Assembly (NCBI RefSeq): GCF_003576645.1 | Contig: NC_044917.1 | Span: 20,820,446-20,884,445, forward strand | Length of the DNA stretch: 64,000 bases | DNA from: Ipomoea triloba | Lineage: Eukaryota; Streptophyta; Magnoliopsida; Solanales; Convolvulaceae | Reading direction: 5' to 3' | Shown: positions 34,465 to 46,931 of the stretch, one piece after another | Position numbering within the stretch: position 1 is the first letter of the stretch | How the letters are laid out: every line of letters begins with the position of its first letter | Program-made: the position numbers and the translations under genes | Notes under the pieces: model-generated | The model's database searches: none | What the model saw: only the letters and a program-made list of their open reading frames with translations | Told to the model about the DNA's origin: nothing

Positions 34465-37400
34465 CTACACAGCAATTGGCTCGGGCGTTGGCTCTGGAGG
34501 AGTACCGCTACTTCCATTCAGGACTGTCACGTTGCCATCTGAATCTACATCTACTATAACTGAATCCCCTTCTTTGATCTCACGTGCAAGCATCTTTTCG
34601 GCCATGCTGTCCTCCAGAAGTCTCATAATCGCTCTTCTTAATGGCCTCGCCCCGTAGCTTGGGTTATATCCTTCCTCCACCACCCTGTCCCTAAACCTCT
34701 CTGTCACTTGAAGCTCTATGTCCTTAGCCTTAAGTCTCTCGTATACCTCCTTAAGCATGATATCCGCTATTTCCTTCACTTCCAGTTTTGTGAGCTGTCG
34801 GAACACAATCATCTCGTCCAATCTGTTCAAAAATTCGGGCCTGAAGTATTGCTTTAGTTCCTCCGTCACCAAGCTCTTGATTCGGTTGTAACTACTATCT
34901 TTCTCGTCATACCCCAGATCAAAACCAATGCGACGCCCTCCCTTCTCTATCACACTACTTCCAACGTTGGATGTCATGATTAGAAGTGTGTTCTTGAAGT
35001 CCACTGTCCTGCCCTTGCTGTCTGTGAGCCTTCCATCCTCTAGAATTTGAAGCATCATGTTAAACACATCGGGATGAGCCTTCTCTATCTCATCAAAAAG
35101 CACAACAGTGTAAGGCCTACGACGAACAGCCTCAGTCAATTGACCACCTTCAGTGTAACCAACATAACCTGGAGGAGAACCAATGAGCTTCGACACGGTG
35201 TGTCTTTCCATGAATTCACTCATATCAAGCCGAATCATTGCTTCCTCTGAACCGAAGTAGTAGGCAGCCAACGCTTTAGCCAGTTCAGACTTCCCAACAC
35301 CAGTTGGACCAGAAAAGATGAAGCTGGCTATAGGCCGATTGGGGTTCTTAAGCCCAACACGAGCACGTCGAATAGCACGACTAATCGCCTTCACTGCTTC
35401 ATCTTGACCAATGACTCGTCTGTGCAGTGTTTCTTCCATTTTTAGCAGTCGATCAGATTCATCTGTCGACACCTTCTCAACAGGTATGCCAGTCCATGAA
35501 GACACAATGTGCTGAATATCAGCTTCGGTCACAATTGGACCTTCTTCTCCAGCCTCACTTTCAGCCTTGCTCATTTCTTTGTTTTTGTCTATCAAGGCTG
35601 AGATTTGTGCCTTGAGATCCATTTCCCTATCACGTAATTCACCAGCCTAAACAGCACAAGTTGGAATCAACAGAAATCCACCACTACCAGAAATAATGGA
35701 GTAAGAAGACAAACAAGAAAGTACCTTCTCAAAATCTTGACTGCGGACAGCTTCGTTCTTCTCCTTTGTTATCTGCCTTAGCTCTTTCTCAAGTTCTCTT
35801 GCTTCCTCAGGAAGCTGGGGGGAACACACACACAGCTTCAACAGACAACTCAACGTACAACAAAACATATTATAGAACAGGTCCATACCTGGGCATGGCG
35901 CAGTCTAACGCGAGAACCAGCCTCATCAACCAAATCAATTGCTTTATCAGGCAGGAAACGGTCACTGTAAAATTTTAGAAGAGGTATCATCAAAAACATG
36001 GAGCCATAAAAGGTAGAACAGTAAATCCAGTTATGGTCTAAAAATGCTACAAGCATAGATTAAACAAAATGCTCACATCTTCATCAGGTGAGTGTGGTAA
36101 TACATACAATTAAAAAAAAAAATCATGTTTCTTATAACGTTCCCTGAGAAAAACAATAAGCCACGTACCTGATGTACTGATATGAAAGCTGTGCAGCAGC
36201 AACCAGTGCCTCATCTGTATAACGTAGCTTGTGATGGATTTCGTAACGCTCCCTAAGCCCTTTCAGGATCTGTATGGTTTCATCCACAGTTGGTTCAGGG
36301 ACCTTAACTGGTTGGAATCTTCTCTCTAGTGCCGGATCCTTCTCAATATGCTTACGGTATTCATCAAGTGTTGTAGCACCAATGCACTGATAGTTGAATG
36401 AATTGCTATTAGAATAATATGCAACAAGGATTTCTGAATGTGCATGTATTCATCCGCACATAAGTCTTCCTAGTTTCATTTGATTTCTAAACTCAGTTCA
36501 CAAATCATGTCAACACTTTCTTTCCCAAGAAGATGCAACAATTTGAGGAAAGAAAGCACTTGGACCCCAAATAGCAAGATACGAAAGATACCATATCCCT
36601 ACTATAGCTGTATCAATCTCGCTTCCAATATCTATTTCTACTTTGTCTATTACTAACCTGAAGTTCACCTCGAGCAAGAGCAGGTTTCAAAATATTTGCT
36701 GCATCAATTGCCCCTTCTGCTGCTCCAGCACCAATCAATGTGTGTACTTCATCAATAAAAAGTATAATCTCATCACTCTGTTTAATTTCTTCCATCAGCT
36801 TCTTCAGCCTCTCCTCAAACTCTCCACGATATTTTGTCCCAGCAACAAGAAGACCCATATCCAGGGTAATAACCTACACTCGCCAAAATGAAGAGGCATT
36901 GATACCATGTCAAAAGATAAATTTAACATCTATGAACCTGCAAAGTTCAAAATGATACAATAAAGGAAAAAGTACAAAATAGAAAAGCAAAACACAAAAA
37001 CACCCTTTATGTGACAAAATAGAGCACAGAAAGCAGATAAATATGTTAAAGAACAACACAAAAATGATGCTGTCGAAGTGTTCATATCTTAGAATCTTTT
37101 TGAGAGCAAATTAGACCAGGTACATCTGCTAGAGATACACAGGACCACTGGTGACTAGTGTAAGATCAAAATACTCTATGCAATTGGTTTTGATAACTAA
37201 AGCAATAGCATACCTTCTTTCCCTCAATTGTTTCAGGAACATCACCATTAGCAATTCGTTGAGCTAAGCCTTCAGCAATAGCTGTTTTCCCAACACCTGG
37301 TTCTCCAATAAGGCAAGGATTGTTCTTTGTACGCCGACCCAAAATTTGAGTTACCCGCTCAATTTGCTCCTGCCTTCCAACTACAGGATCCAGTTTTCCC

Positions 37401-38561
37401 TAAAGGTACAAAATTGACCATCTTAGGATACCTTCACTAACATTCCAAGAATATACAATTGAAACCTAAAAACTTTAAAACTACCTCCTCAGCTAACTTT
37501 GTCAAATTGGTACCATACTCCTCTAATGTCGGCATCTTTTGTCCTGAAGTTCCACCTCCAACAGCAGCACCAACAGCTTCAGCACTCTCACCAACCATTC
37601 GGATGACCTACATTTAAAATTTAAAAAAAAAAAAAAAAATAGTAACACCAGTTCAGACTTGGAGAATCCACAAGTACATTCATTTCCACCCAGCCCCCTG
37701 GGGATCACAAGAGAGCAAGTAAATAAAGAGACCATTCAAGACTATAATAATGCTTGCCTGTGTTCTAATGTTACTTGGGTCAGCGCCCAAGTTTTCAAGA
37801 ACACGAGCAGCCACTCCTTCACCCTCTCGAAGCAATCCAAGAAGCAAGTGCTCTGACCCAATATAGTTATGCCCTAAAAAAAACAACCAAAGTTAGACAT
37901 GTTGTATCCATAACAAAAAACCCAGAACAAGTACAAGTAAAGAAAAAAAGGAGTAATCTATTGATACAAGTACAAAACGGTTACCTAGTTGGCGGGCTTC
38001 CTCTAAAGAGAGTTCCAACACACGCTTTGCACGGGGAGTAAACGGAATCTCAACAGCAACGAAGCCACTGCCCCTTCCAATTATCTTCTCCACCTCCACA
38101 CGAGCATCTTTTAAATTGATTCCCATGGATTTAAGAACCTTAGCAGCAATTCCAGTTCCCTCACCAATAAGACCCAATAGAATTTGTTCAGTGCCAACAA
38201 AATTGTGGCCAAGACGTCTTGCCTCCTCTTGGGCAAGCATAATGACTTTTATTGCTTTCTCAGTGAAGCGCTCAAACATAGCTTTAACAACAGCACGACT
38301 ACCTCTCCCTCGTCTACCAGAAGTTGCAGCAGCTACCTTAGAATGAAGTGTTTGCCCAGAACGTGCCATTGTGTCTAAGGCATTGCCACCACGCAATCCA
38401 GTAAAACTTCTCAACTTCAAAGAAGGTGATTGTGAACTACAAAGCATTGCAACTACCCTTTTTCCTTTTCCTTTTCCTTTTCCAGATCCCTTGAATTGTC
38501 CAATTGCATCACCAGCAACTAAAGAAGGGATGTTAGTTGACTGAACTAAAGCCCTAGCCAT
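34465..38561 (-). CDS. CLPC: chloroplast Hsp100 chaperone ClpC, 9 coding exons, 927 aa
   Basis: Stromal AAA+ unfoldase that feeds the ClpP protease and works with the import machinery at the inner envelope. Exons in transcript order: 38561-37985, 37873-37758, 37607-37485, 37399-37214, 36873-36658, 36386-36169, 35964-35889, 35814-35725, 35646-34465. Residues 1-about 90 are a basic, serine-rich transit peptide. The Clp N-domain repeats begin at [11 protein letters not shown] (96). AAA1 has Walker A GEPGVGKT (304-311) and Walker B IILFIDE (about 370-376). The middle region has the coiled coil and UVR-type segment ([20 protein letters not shown]). AAA2 has GPTGVGKS (647-654) and VVLFDE. Intron 2 uses a GC donor (CAG/GCAAGC). 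The start ATG follows a splice acceptor (catcatgcag, ending at 38578), so an intron lies in the 5' UTR. Length matches Arabidopsis CLPC1 (929 aa from memory). No defect seen. Confidence 0.96.
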
Positions 38562-38577
38562 GATGCCTCCAAGAGAT

Positions 38578-39523
38578 CTGCATGATGAAAAGGTAAGAGT
38601 CAATAAATGTCTCCCAAGCTAAGTTAGTCCGCCAGCAACATTCACCATTGAAATTTCAATATCAATAGGTCAACTAAAAAGTAAAATGCAATATGCAATT
38701 AGATGTTAACTGAAACAGATAAGAGGCATTCTAAGATGATTGACCAGTCTGCATACCAAACAATAGAATGCATTAAGAATTACATATTTTTATCCGTTAC
38801 ATAGGTAGATCAAAGAAAGAATATAAGAAAACTCAGAATGCATATGGGTGTTACAAAACATGTGGAGCAACTAGGTTTCTCCATTTACCATCTTGACAAT
38901 GAGAAAATAAGTCTGAATTTCAGAAAGACTACCCATATCCAGATATATCCTATATACAACTTCCTTGAAATCAAAACTCAAGCAGTTTGACTTAATAACA
39001 TGTAAATTTCATACACTTGTTGACCCTCCATTCCCTTATCCTTAGACAAATAGCAATTTATTTACAGACGCACCCAAAAAATAAAAAATAAAAATAAATA
39101 AAAACCCAGCAAAAACTCTAAAGCACCCATTTCATAACTAGAAGTAAAGAACATCCATATAGAAACAAAGGCAACTTTAGCTCGAAATCTACGAGGTAAA
39201 ATTTCCAACACATTCATATTCCTTCCAACCAACACGCCATACAGCATAGTAAATAAACAATAAACAATATGAATAAAAGGCCAGCCCAAGTTTCCATAAC
39301 TAATGGATAGGACCTTCAAAGTTACAATATTTAATCTTATCCAACAGCTAAAGAACACAAATCAAAAAGCTCGACAGAAATCCTGAAGAAATCCCTAATC
39401 CCACCACTCAAATCAGAATTATACTAAAACCAAACCTCAATCCACCATACCAATACGCATACACCTACCCACACACATAAGAAGCACAAATAAAGATAAA
39501 ACAGGTCGGTAAATGGCTCTCAC
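38578..39523 (-). other. likely 5' UTR intron of ClpC
   Basis: On the minus strand a donor context ccgg/gtgagag at 39523 and the acceptor catcatgcag at 38578 bound a stretch without long open frames. The upstream exon would be about 39524-39640. Inferred from splice signals only; open frames inside are not supported. Confidence 0.5.
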
Positions 39524-39539
39524 CCGGATCACAATATGA

Positions 39540-39645
39540 AAAAATCAGGAGAGAGAAAGAGAGGAGGAGAGAGAGAGAGCGAAGGGGAAATGAGAAGAGG
39601 GGATAAAATGGAATGGAAGATAGAGAGATGATGATATAGATACAC
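39540..39645 (-). promoter_or_regulatory. CT-rich leader and putative ClpC promoter
   Basis: Read on the minus strand, a long CTCTCT run (Y patch, 39545-39580) follows a TATA-like tatctatatc (about 39634-39645). This is typical of plant core promoters and 5' leaders. The transcription start is not known. Confidence 0.4.
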
Positions 39646-40045
39646 ACATGTTTTTAAAGCGTTTCCTGCTACTTCTACATCATTGGTTTTGCACACGCTA
39701 CCCCCATCCACTACCGTGAGCCGCCGATACACAAAAAAAATCTTGTCTGCCTCTTACGTCACCCATCTACACTTGACTAGACGGATTTTCAGCCGTTGGA
39801 TTTGATTACTTTTAGTCAATCCTCACTAGATTTTTTTTTTTTTTCAATTTTCCTACATTTCCTTATCGCGTAATAGCCAATCAAGTAAAAGAATATTTCG
39901 GGTTTGATGTTATAAAAATACTTATTTACACATCGGGACCCATTATTTTACTTTTTTTTTAACGACCCATTATTTTCCTATGGAAAATTATTTTCTTTTG
40001 CCATTATAGTTAAGATCTACCATGCTTGCGAATTGCAATTCACGT
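39646..40045. other. upstream ClpC flank, no gene seen
   Basis: Contains poly-T stretches and no supported open frame. It ends at the MITE-like element. Confidence 0.45.
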
Positions 40046-40729
40046 GGCGTTTGGTTAGAAGGAATGAATTAGGTAAGAAAATAATTGCAATTCTATGGGA
40101 AAGAAATAATGTGAGAATAAAGTGAAAATTTAAATTCTAGTGTTTGGTTGACAAAAATAAAATTACTGGGAATTTCAATTCTAATGTTTGGTATATATGG
40201 GAATTGAGAGTGAATAAGTAGCATAAAGTCCAAAATACACATTGTTGTTGTTGTTGTTATTGACAAATTAATTCACAAATTGTTAGAGTTGTTGCATATA
40301 AAGAATGCAAATTTTGAAGAGTTCTGCATATAAAGAATTCAAAGGAGCATACACAAAAGTTGCTGTATATAAATAATGCATATAAAGAATGCAAATTTTG
40401 AATAGTTGTTGCATATAAAGATTTAAATGAACATACACAAATGAAAGTCGAATAATAATACACGCTATAATTTAGAATGGAAGGTCATACATCAATTTTA
40501 GGTTAAAAAATAGGGGGATAATTTTGTCTCAATTTTATCTTTTTTTCTTCCTAAAATTCATGGAATTAAAATCATAGGGGGGGCATGAAATTCTAATTCC
40601 ATGAAAATGAGAGAATTGCAACTCCGTGGAATTGCAATTCCCTTTAACCAAACGAAAGAATTTAGTTGCATTCGAAATTAGATAGGAATTAAGTGAGAAT
40701 GGAATTATAATTTCCTCCAACCAAACGCC
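40046..40729. mobile_element. MITE-like element, about 684 bp, TIR GGCGTTTGGTTAGAAGGAA
   Basis: The left end GGCGTTTGGTTAGAAGGAA mirrors the right end (reverse complement GGCGTTTGGTTGGAGGAAA). A second, internal inverted copy (ccctttaaccaaacgaaag, near 40640) and several aattgcaattc/gaattgcaattcc motifs add to the foldback. The centre has an imperfect repeat of tgcatataaagaatgcaaatttt (40290-40410). A target duplication was not resolved. Confidence 0.55.
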
Positions 40730-41216
40730 CTGTCAGTTCACTCCATCTAGATTTTACTTTTTTATCCTTGAAATTCATATAAAATTTTATGCATAGAATA
40801 TATGATATCCTTGTAAAATTAATTAAAAATTCAATATGAACCATGCTTGCAAAGTTTGACTCTTACTTGATAAACGATTTCATAATAACTTACAACAAAT
40901 TTAGTTAGTGAGATCGTCATAAATTAAACTATAATTTCCTTATTTGATTTCTTTGAAATTGCTCAGTAGCAAATTTCATGAAATTTACATTTTAACTCCC
41001 TTTTGTTATTAAAAAATTACTTTGTCTGTCTTTTTATTATTTATTAGTTAAATCAATTCTTTTATTTTTGATTATTTTATTTACTATTTTCTTTATATAT
41101 ATACATACACACACACATGCGTGGACGACATTGTTTGAATGTATAGTGTATACACATTAGATAATGAGTGGTTGTATTTTATTAGTGTTTACTTATTTGA
41201 TCATCTTTAAACTATG
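40730..41216. other. AT-rich intergenic DNA
   Basis: No gene is supported. A (CA)n run lies at 41104-41118. Confidence 0.5.
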
Positions 41217-41221
41217 TAAAT

Positions 41222-42543
41222 TGTTATGAACAAGTGTAAATTACATTTTAATGATATTAAAAGACTTAGAAAATTTTAGTTTCCAATTCATTTTACTCTT
41301 CTAGATTTAGGAATCCTTTTATTTGATTAGTTCGAATAGTTGTGAAGAGTCAGAATTGTAACTCGAATAGTTACACTTTGAATGGTAAACTTAAACTCTC
41401 AAACAAGAAGTCAAAGAAGACGAGGAGCTATGAAAAAAGAAAACTCAGAAGACCGGAAGGTTGCAATGGGCGAAGAATTGAAGGGTCAACTTTAACGAGT
41501 AGTAAGGATTCGAAGAGTTAACTTAAAGAATAGTTAACTTATTGGAGTAGTAGAAATGACTATTTGATAGTCATCTCCGAAATGTTATAAAAGGTTATGA
41601 TACAAAGAGTTAACTCGAAAGTTAAGAGTTAACCTCTCGGATCTACTGTTCGAGACATTCTCTGAGCGAACAATTCGAAACCTTAAAAGTCATCAACTTT
41701 TATGCAAAGTGTTACCAAGACAATTCAAGTCCTAGGTACACATCTCAATGAGGATTTTTCTTAAAAGCCTAGACATAAGATGCAGTAAATAGTAAAGTGC
41801 ATAAGGTAAAGGCGTGTCAAATGGCTGGAAAATATGATAAAAAGTAACCTTTCACAATGTCCACTGGTCAATACACAAGAGTTAAGGGACGTTTGAAATT
41901 TATCTCCTTCCAACGGATTTATTTCAAATGGTTCTATAAATACCTTCAATCAAGACTGAAAAAGGTGTTGGTCTTATTACTGAACAATATCAAGTGATTA
42001 AAAGTGTTCTAAGTGCTAAGAAACTGACTAGTGAGAGAAGAGAAGAAGAACTAAATATTTCTAGATCAAGCTCAAACTTTGGCCTACGAGAAGTGAAGAT
42101 TCAAGTGCCAAGTCTACACCAAGTTGGAAGATTCAACAATCTTGTGTTCAAGGCTCAAGTGTGCTTTGTACTAATTTAAGGGGTTTAGTGTAATCTTCCA
42201 AGGAATTTTTGGTGGAGAGTGGAGTAGGTTGGTTGATAGTCAACCCCCCCCCCCCCCACACACTCTCTCTCTCTCTATCTCTCTCTCTCTATTTTACTTT
42301 ACAAGCATTTAAATTCTAGTTCATAATTTGACCAAACCTAAAATTTAATAATACTAAGATTGTGCTTAACATTTAAAAAGGGTTCAAGTTTTTTCCGTTG
42401 CCAAAATCCTTTACGAATAGTTGTTTTAACTTAAGTTCATCTTAAGATTGAAATTTCGACTAGTAAATATTTTCAAAATTTACACATGTCTATTAACTCA
42501 CCCCCTCCCCCCAAACTTGTGATTCAACCCTCTAGGACCAACA
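41222..42543 (+). mobile_element. solo LTR, 1322 bp, TSD TAAAT (Copia-like)
   Basis: It begins TGTTATGAAC and ends CTAGGACCAACA, with TAAAT on both sides (41217-41221 and 42544-42548). A TATAAATA promoter box at 41935-41942 gives the plus orientation. Poly-C tracts at 42245-42257 and near 42501 precede the end, as in the Copia LTRs that end with a C-rich stretch and CCAACA. There is no internal coding sequence, so this is a solo LTR. Family assignment is tentative. Confidence 0.8.
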
Positions 42544-42560
42544 TAAATTATAAATTATTA

Positions 42561-42812
42561 CTCCCTCTGTCCCATTTTATCTGTCTTACTTTCCTTTTTA
42601 GTTTGTCCCAAAATGTTGTCCTCTTTCTAAAATTGAACATCACCACCATTCTACTTTTCCCAGTTTACCCTTATGACTTTTCATTTCTTTATTGCTTTTA
42701 TTTCCAAAAGTGAAAAAGTTGAGGGCATAATTGGAAAGCACATCACATTTACTTTAATATCTTAAAAAGCGTGCAAAAAACAAATGAGACATCCAATTCG
42801 GGACGGAGGGAG
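42561..42812. mobile_element. Stowaway-like MITE, 252 bp, TSD TA
   Basis: CTCCCTCTGTCCCA at the left mirrors GGGACGGAGGGAG at the right, each flanked by TA (42559-42560 and 42813-42814). These are the classic ends of Tc1/mariner-derived Stowaway MITEs of plants. No coding sequence. Confidence 0.85.
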
Positions 42813-42814
42813 TA

Positions 42815-43184
42815 TTTCTATTGATACAGGTTGTATGAGAATGTTCTTCTTCGAGTCAAGAGCTAAACTCTAAAAGTGAGGAAGAAAAGACATGGTTGTG
42901 CTTCGAGTGGCAACCCAACTTCATAAAAGAGGGATAAGAGAACAAGAAGTCTGACAAATTCAATATATTCTTCACTCTTTCTTCATTTACATAAGTAGCT
43001 ATTTATACATATCATAAAGCCACCACTACCCCATTTCTTTTAAAGCATTATAACTACCCATGAAATGTCTAAAATAGTGGCTATCCCACTATATAATAAT
43101 AATAATAATAATAATAATGTTGGTGGAAAAACCTGCAAAATATATAATAATCTTGCGAAAAAAATATTATTAAATCTGGAAAAA
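42815..43184. other. intergenic spacer with (AAT)n
   Basis: An (aat)n run lies at about 43095-43119. Nothing else recognised. Confidence 0.45.
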
Positions 43185-43189
43185 CAAGG

Positions 43190-43280
43190 TGTAACACCCC
43201 GTAAATTCGTTCAAGCCTTGAGACCAGTGATTATTTCCACCGGGCAATTTATTTGATTTAATTGGACTTAATCTTCCAAT

Positions 43281-43355
<75 letters not shown>

Positions 43356-43356
43356 N

Positions 43357-43420
<64 letters not shown>

Positions 43421-43552
43421 TATTCCGGAATTAATTATTTTATTCACATGCCCAATTCTTGATTTAATTCTTGTAAGGGATTTATTCTAATTTGGATCCT
43501 TACAATTCTTATAAGTAATAGTATTTTTATAATGGCCCAATTCCTTATGCTA

Positions 43553-43613
<61 letters not shown>

Positions 43614-45965
43614 CTCTAAGACATTTAATTCCTAATATTATGGGCTTTCTCCTTATTCTATGTATTCATTTATTTAAGAGATGAATCATTTGGCCTAATA
43701 ATTATTCTTGTACATAGAATTTTTATATATAAAGATTTGAGTCCATTCCTTATTAAATCTTTCACCCTAATATATACATATATGTATATATGTATTATGG
43801 TATATATATTCAAGACTTAGCATTTTCTAGAGATTCCACTCTCTCTCTTCCCCTACTCATTCTTCACGCCACTTTCATTCATCTTCCCCTTCAAAGATTG
43901 GTCTTCATTTCATCTTCAATATTCAAGTCAAGATTGCTCTTTTAGGATTGTTGAGGCTTGGGTAAGTGTCTATCTCTAGGAGTATACCTTGCATCATGTT
44001 ATTTTCATAATCTTTATACAAGTTCTTATGTTGTTCTTTTTGGGATCTTTTGGGAAAAAGATGATCAAGATGGAGGTGGTGCTTTGTGAGGTGTTTTGAG
44101 GTTTTCTTGGGTGAAGTGTGCTTCAAGAGGTAACCATCATGTCCACTAAAACCTATTTTCACACTCTCAATCTATGATATTATTTGGTGTGTTGGAATCC
44201 TGAGTATTTCTTTGCTGTTAGCCTATTTGTTATTGGTCTGTGAACCTTTCTTTTGATGGATTATGAACTTGTGTTCTTGATCCTTTGCATATTGATGTTT
44301 ATGAACATTTGTTGGTATGGATTCCATGTTTATTTGGCTTCTGAGATATATAATCTGGACAATCTAATCTTAGTTTTGTATTCTGGAATGAGTAATGTGT
44401 ATTCTGTTCTGAGTCTGGAATCTGTGTTGGGGTTGCACTTGCGGTGCATTTAGGCGGTATAATGTGTCCCGCTTAGGTGGTCCGCAAGTGTACTGGTGGA
44501 AGGGTTTGGCGGAACATGGTGTTCCGTTGGTGTGTTCCGTTAGAACTAGAGGAAGGGTTCGGCGGAAGAGGCAGCTCCGTGAGGGCGTTCTGTTAGTGTT
44601 GGTGGAAGGGTCTGGCGGAACATGGTGTTCCGTTGGTGAGCTCCGCAAGATCATTTCCAATTCTGGTTCCAGTAACCTGTTCTGTGATCTGTTGTCTGAT
44701 TGTTTCCTTTTTGGTCTGGACATTGTTGGAGTATTTTGTTGGGTATTCTACCATGTCTTTGGAGTATTTATTCATATCTCTCGGTCCATCTTTTGAGTCT
44801 CTTGGTTAGTTGAATCCTTGATTATACTACCTTGGAGTTGGTTTGTGTTCATAATCTGAGATGAACACTTTGAGTGGTTGTTCTTGGGCTGAGGTTAAGG
44901 TTGGATGTGGATGGTGGATCTTTGAGTATCTTTGTGTATATTTGGGCACCCTTTACCTTTGTGTATATGGGCACTATTTGCCATTTGTGTATATCGGCAC
45001 TATTTGCCACTTTGGTAGTTGAGGAATATTTGCCTCTATGTATTCGGGCACCATTTGCCTCTGTGTATATTTGGGCACGACTTGCCTCTGTGTATATTTG
45101 GGCACTATTTGCCTCTGTGTATATTTGGGCACCATTTGCCTCTGTATATTTGGGCACCATTTGCCTTTATGATTCGGGCACCATTTGCCTCTGTGAACTG
45201 AGTTTGGTTTTGATGATTGGTATGAGGATTGGTATGTTGGTTGGAGGGTAAGGGTTTGTGCTTATCCTTAGGTTGAGGTCTGTTTGGTCTCTTATTTGAT
45301 TCCTGAGTTGTATCATATCTCATTGGTTATTGATTATTCTTGGTTGTATTCTTGTTTGGTTGTTTCTCATGAGTATTCCATTGTATTCATGATTCGGTTG
45401 GATATTGGTATTGTTGAGAAGTCTTGGTTTATCCTTTATTCAGCGTATTGTTGTTGAGTATCCGATTTCAATCCAAGTACTGAACAGTTCGTTGGTGTAT
45501 ATATTCTATATGGGTGTGTAAACCTATTTACAAACTTATGTATATCTATATTTCCTTGCGGGTGTGAGTGGTGGTTGCTTAGCAGTCTTTTGCTAATGGT
45601 TTCTTGTATGTTTTCCAGGAATGCAATAAGTCTAAGCGAGAGCGCGCTAGAGCTTATGTATATGAGACAGCTTAGACATAGTTTTGTTGTTTTAGACTTG
45701 TGTTTTGGGCCTGTGTGCCAATGATGATATTATATGTACTCTTGTTTAGATTTCAGATGTTTTAGACATGTTTGAGGATTTATTATCTATGCAGTTCAGT
45801 TCTTTTGGTTAGCCTGTGCATCTAGGCCGTGTTTTCTTACCTAGATGTGGCATGATACCCCTTTAGGTTATAAATCGCTTTCGCTATGTATGTTTGATAG
45901 TTGAGATAGGCAGCTTTTGCGTTAAAGTTTAGCTATCTCGGCTTGTGAAAAGTTGGGGTGTCACA
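43190..45965 (+). mobile_element. solo LTR of a gypsy element, 2776 bp, TSD CAAGG
   Basis: It begins TGTAACACCCCG and ends GGGGTGTCACA, with CAAGG exactly duplicated (43185-43189 and 45966-45970). The layout parallels LTRs A-C at 12683-23915: ggtgcatttaggcggtataa (44442), the gtgttccgttgg block, an array of GCCTCTGTG units (44935-45195), and the tgttttccaggaatg and agcgagagcgcgctag blocks near the end. It is therefore a related but diverged family. Two long AT microsatellites lie inside; one holds a single undetermined base (43356). No gene inside. Confidence 0.88.
44935..45195 (+). repeat. LTR-internal minisatellite (TTTGGGCACCATTTGCCTCTG units)
   Basis: About ten units of 24-27 bp, with tttgggcac and ttgcctctgtgta as core. 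The open frames on both strands across this array are products of the repeat period and not genes. Confidence 0.85.
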
Positions 45966-45970
45966 CAAGG

Positions 45971-46631
45971 TAAGGATGAAAGGAAGGAATTTAGGCTAGG
46001 TTGTAAGTACGAGTCGAGTTGCACTCTCTCCTTAAAAATTTATTTACCACCTCCCAAGGTCACACTTCACAGACACAGTCCACAGAATCAGAGTAACAAT
46101 ATACTAGTTAATCATATTTACTTATTCAGTTAATGACAACAATATTCACAAATCACAACAAAATCATATTCATTAACAATAATAATAATAATAAATAAAT
46201 AAAATATAAATAATTATTATGACTTATTGATTTATCAGAAGGTCTAGAAAGCAGGTCCAAACAGTGAATACAGTGGAGGCTTGGAGTAGGGAGCAGCTAT
46301 CCAGAACAGTGAACACAGTGGTCGCGCCGTCGCGGAGCAGTGCTGGGCGCGGTAGTGGAGGCAAGGAGCAGTGCTGGCCGCGGTCACGGAGGCGCGGAGC
46401 AGGGCTGGTTGCGATTACGGTTGTGGAGGCGCGGAGCAGGGCAGGTCGCCGTCGCCCGTTGGTGAGATTCGTTGATTAGCTTGGTCGGCGTCGGAGTATT
46501 CACAAATCGCAGCTGAGGTCTGAGGAGTGAAACGAAACGTGGAAACCTAAAGCTAACTGGCTAAGGAAATTAGGGATTTTGATTCAGAGTTTTCAGACTA
46601 AGACCTATAATATTTTTTAAATATATATAGT
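45971..46631. other. spacer with GC-rich tandem repeat
   Basis: Most of it has no recognised content. Positions 46270-46450 carry imperfect units of gcggagcagggctgg with cggtcacggaggc, much GC-richer than the surroundings; the plus-strand frame through it (46264-46479) is repeat-derived. Whether it is part of the hAT-like end that follows is unclear. Confidence 0.5.
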
Positions 46632-46779
46632 ATATATACATGGGCCGAGTAACCCATGGGTTACCCGGGTTCAGCCCGTTTAGCCCGTACCAAAAACGGG
46701 CTAAACGGGCCGGATCGAGATTTCTCCGACCCAACCCGTCCAAAACACGGGTTAAACGGGCTCGTTTTGACAACTCTAG
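46632..46779. mobile_element. hAT-like terminal fragment
   Basis: Alternating GGGCCGAG, AACGGGCTAAACGGGCC and AACCCGTTTAGCCCG motifs end in caactctag (reverse complement CTAGAGTTGTCAAAACGAGCC), the kind of subterminal region seen in plant hAT elements such as the one at 60687. No partner end was identified. Confidence 0.45.
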
Positions 46780-46931
46780 GTTTATCAAAACAACATAAAG
46801 AGCCCTATGTAATTGTTACATAACAAAAGAAGGGTCTCTTATACAAAATACAACTACTTAACTAGTTAATCAATTTCCAATGGTTCATTCTCATTTCCAT
46901 GAAACTTATAGATGAACTGGGTACTAGATAT

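Noticed and set aside
41222..42543. Protein gene in 41994-42179
   Set aside because: The frame is inside a solo LTR downstream of its TATA box and has no domain.
43262..43462. YIYIYI frame containing an unknown residue
   Set aside because: AT microsatellite with one undetermined base, not a gene.
46264..46479. 71-codon Arg/Ser-rich frame as a small gene
   Set aside because: It is built from a GC-rich tandem repeat, has no domain and lies between transposon remnants.
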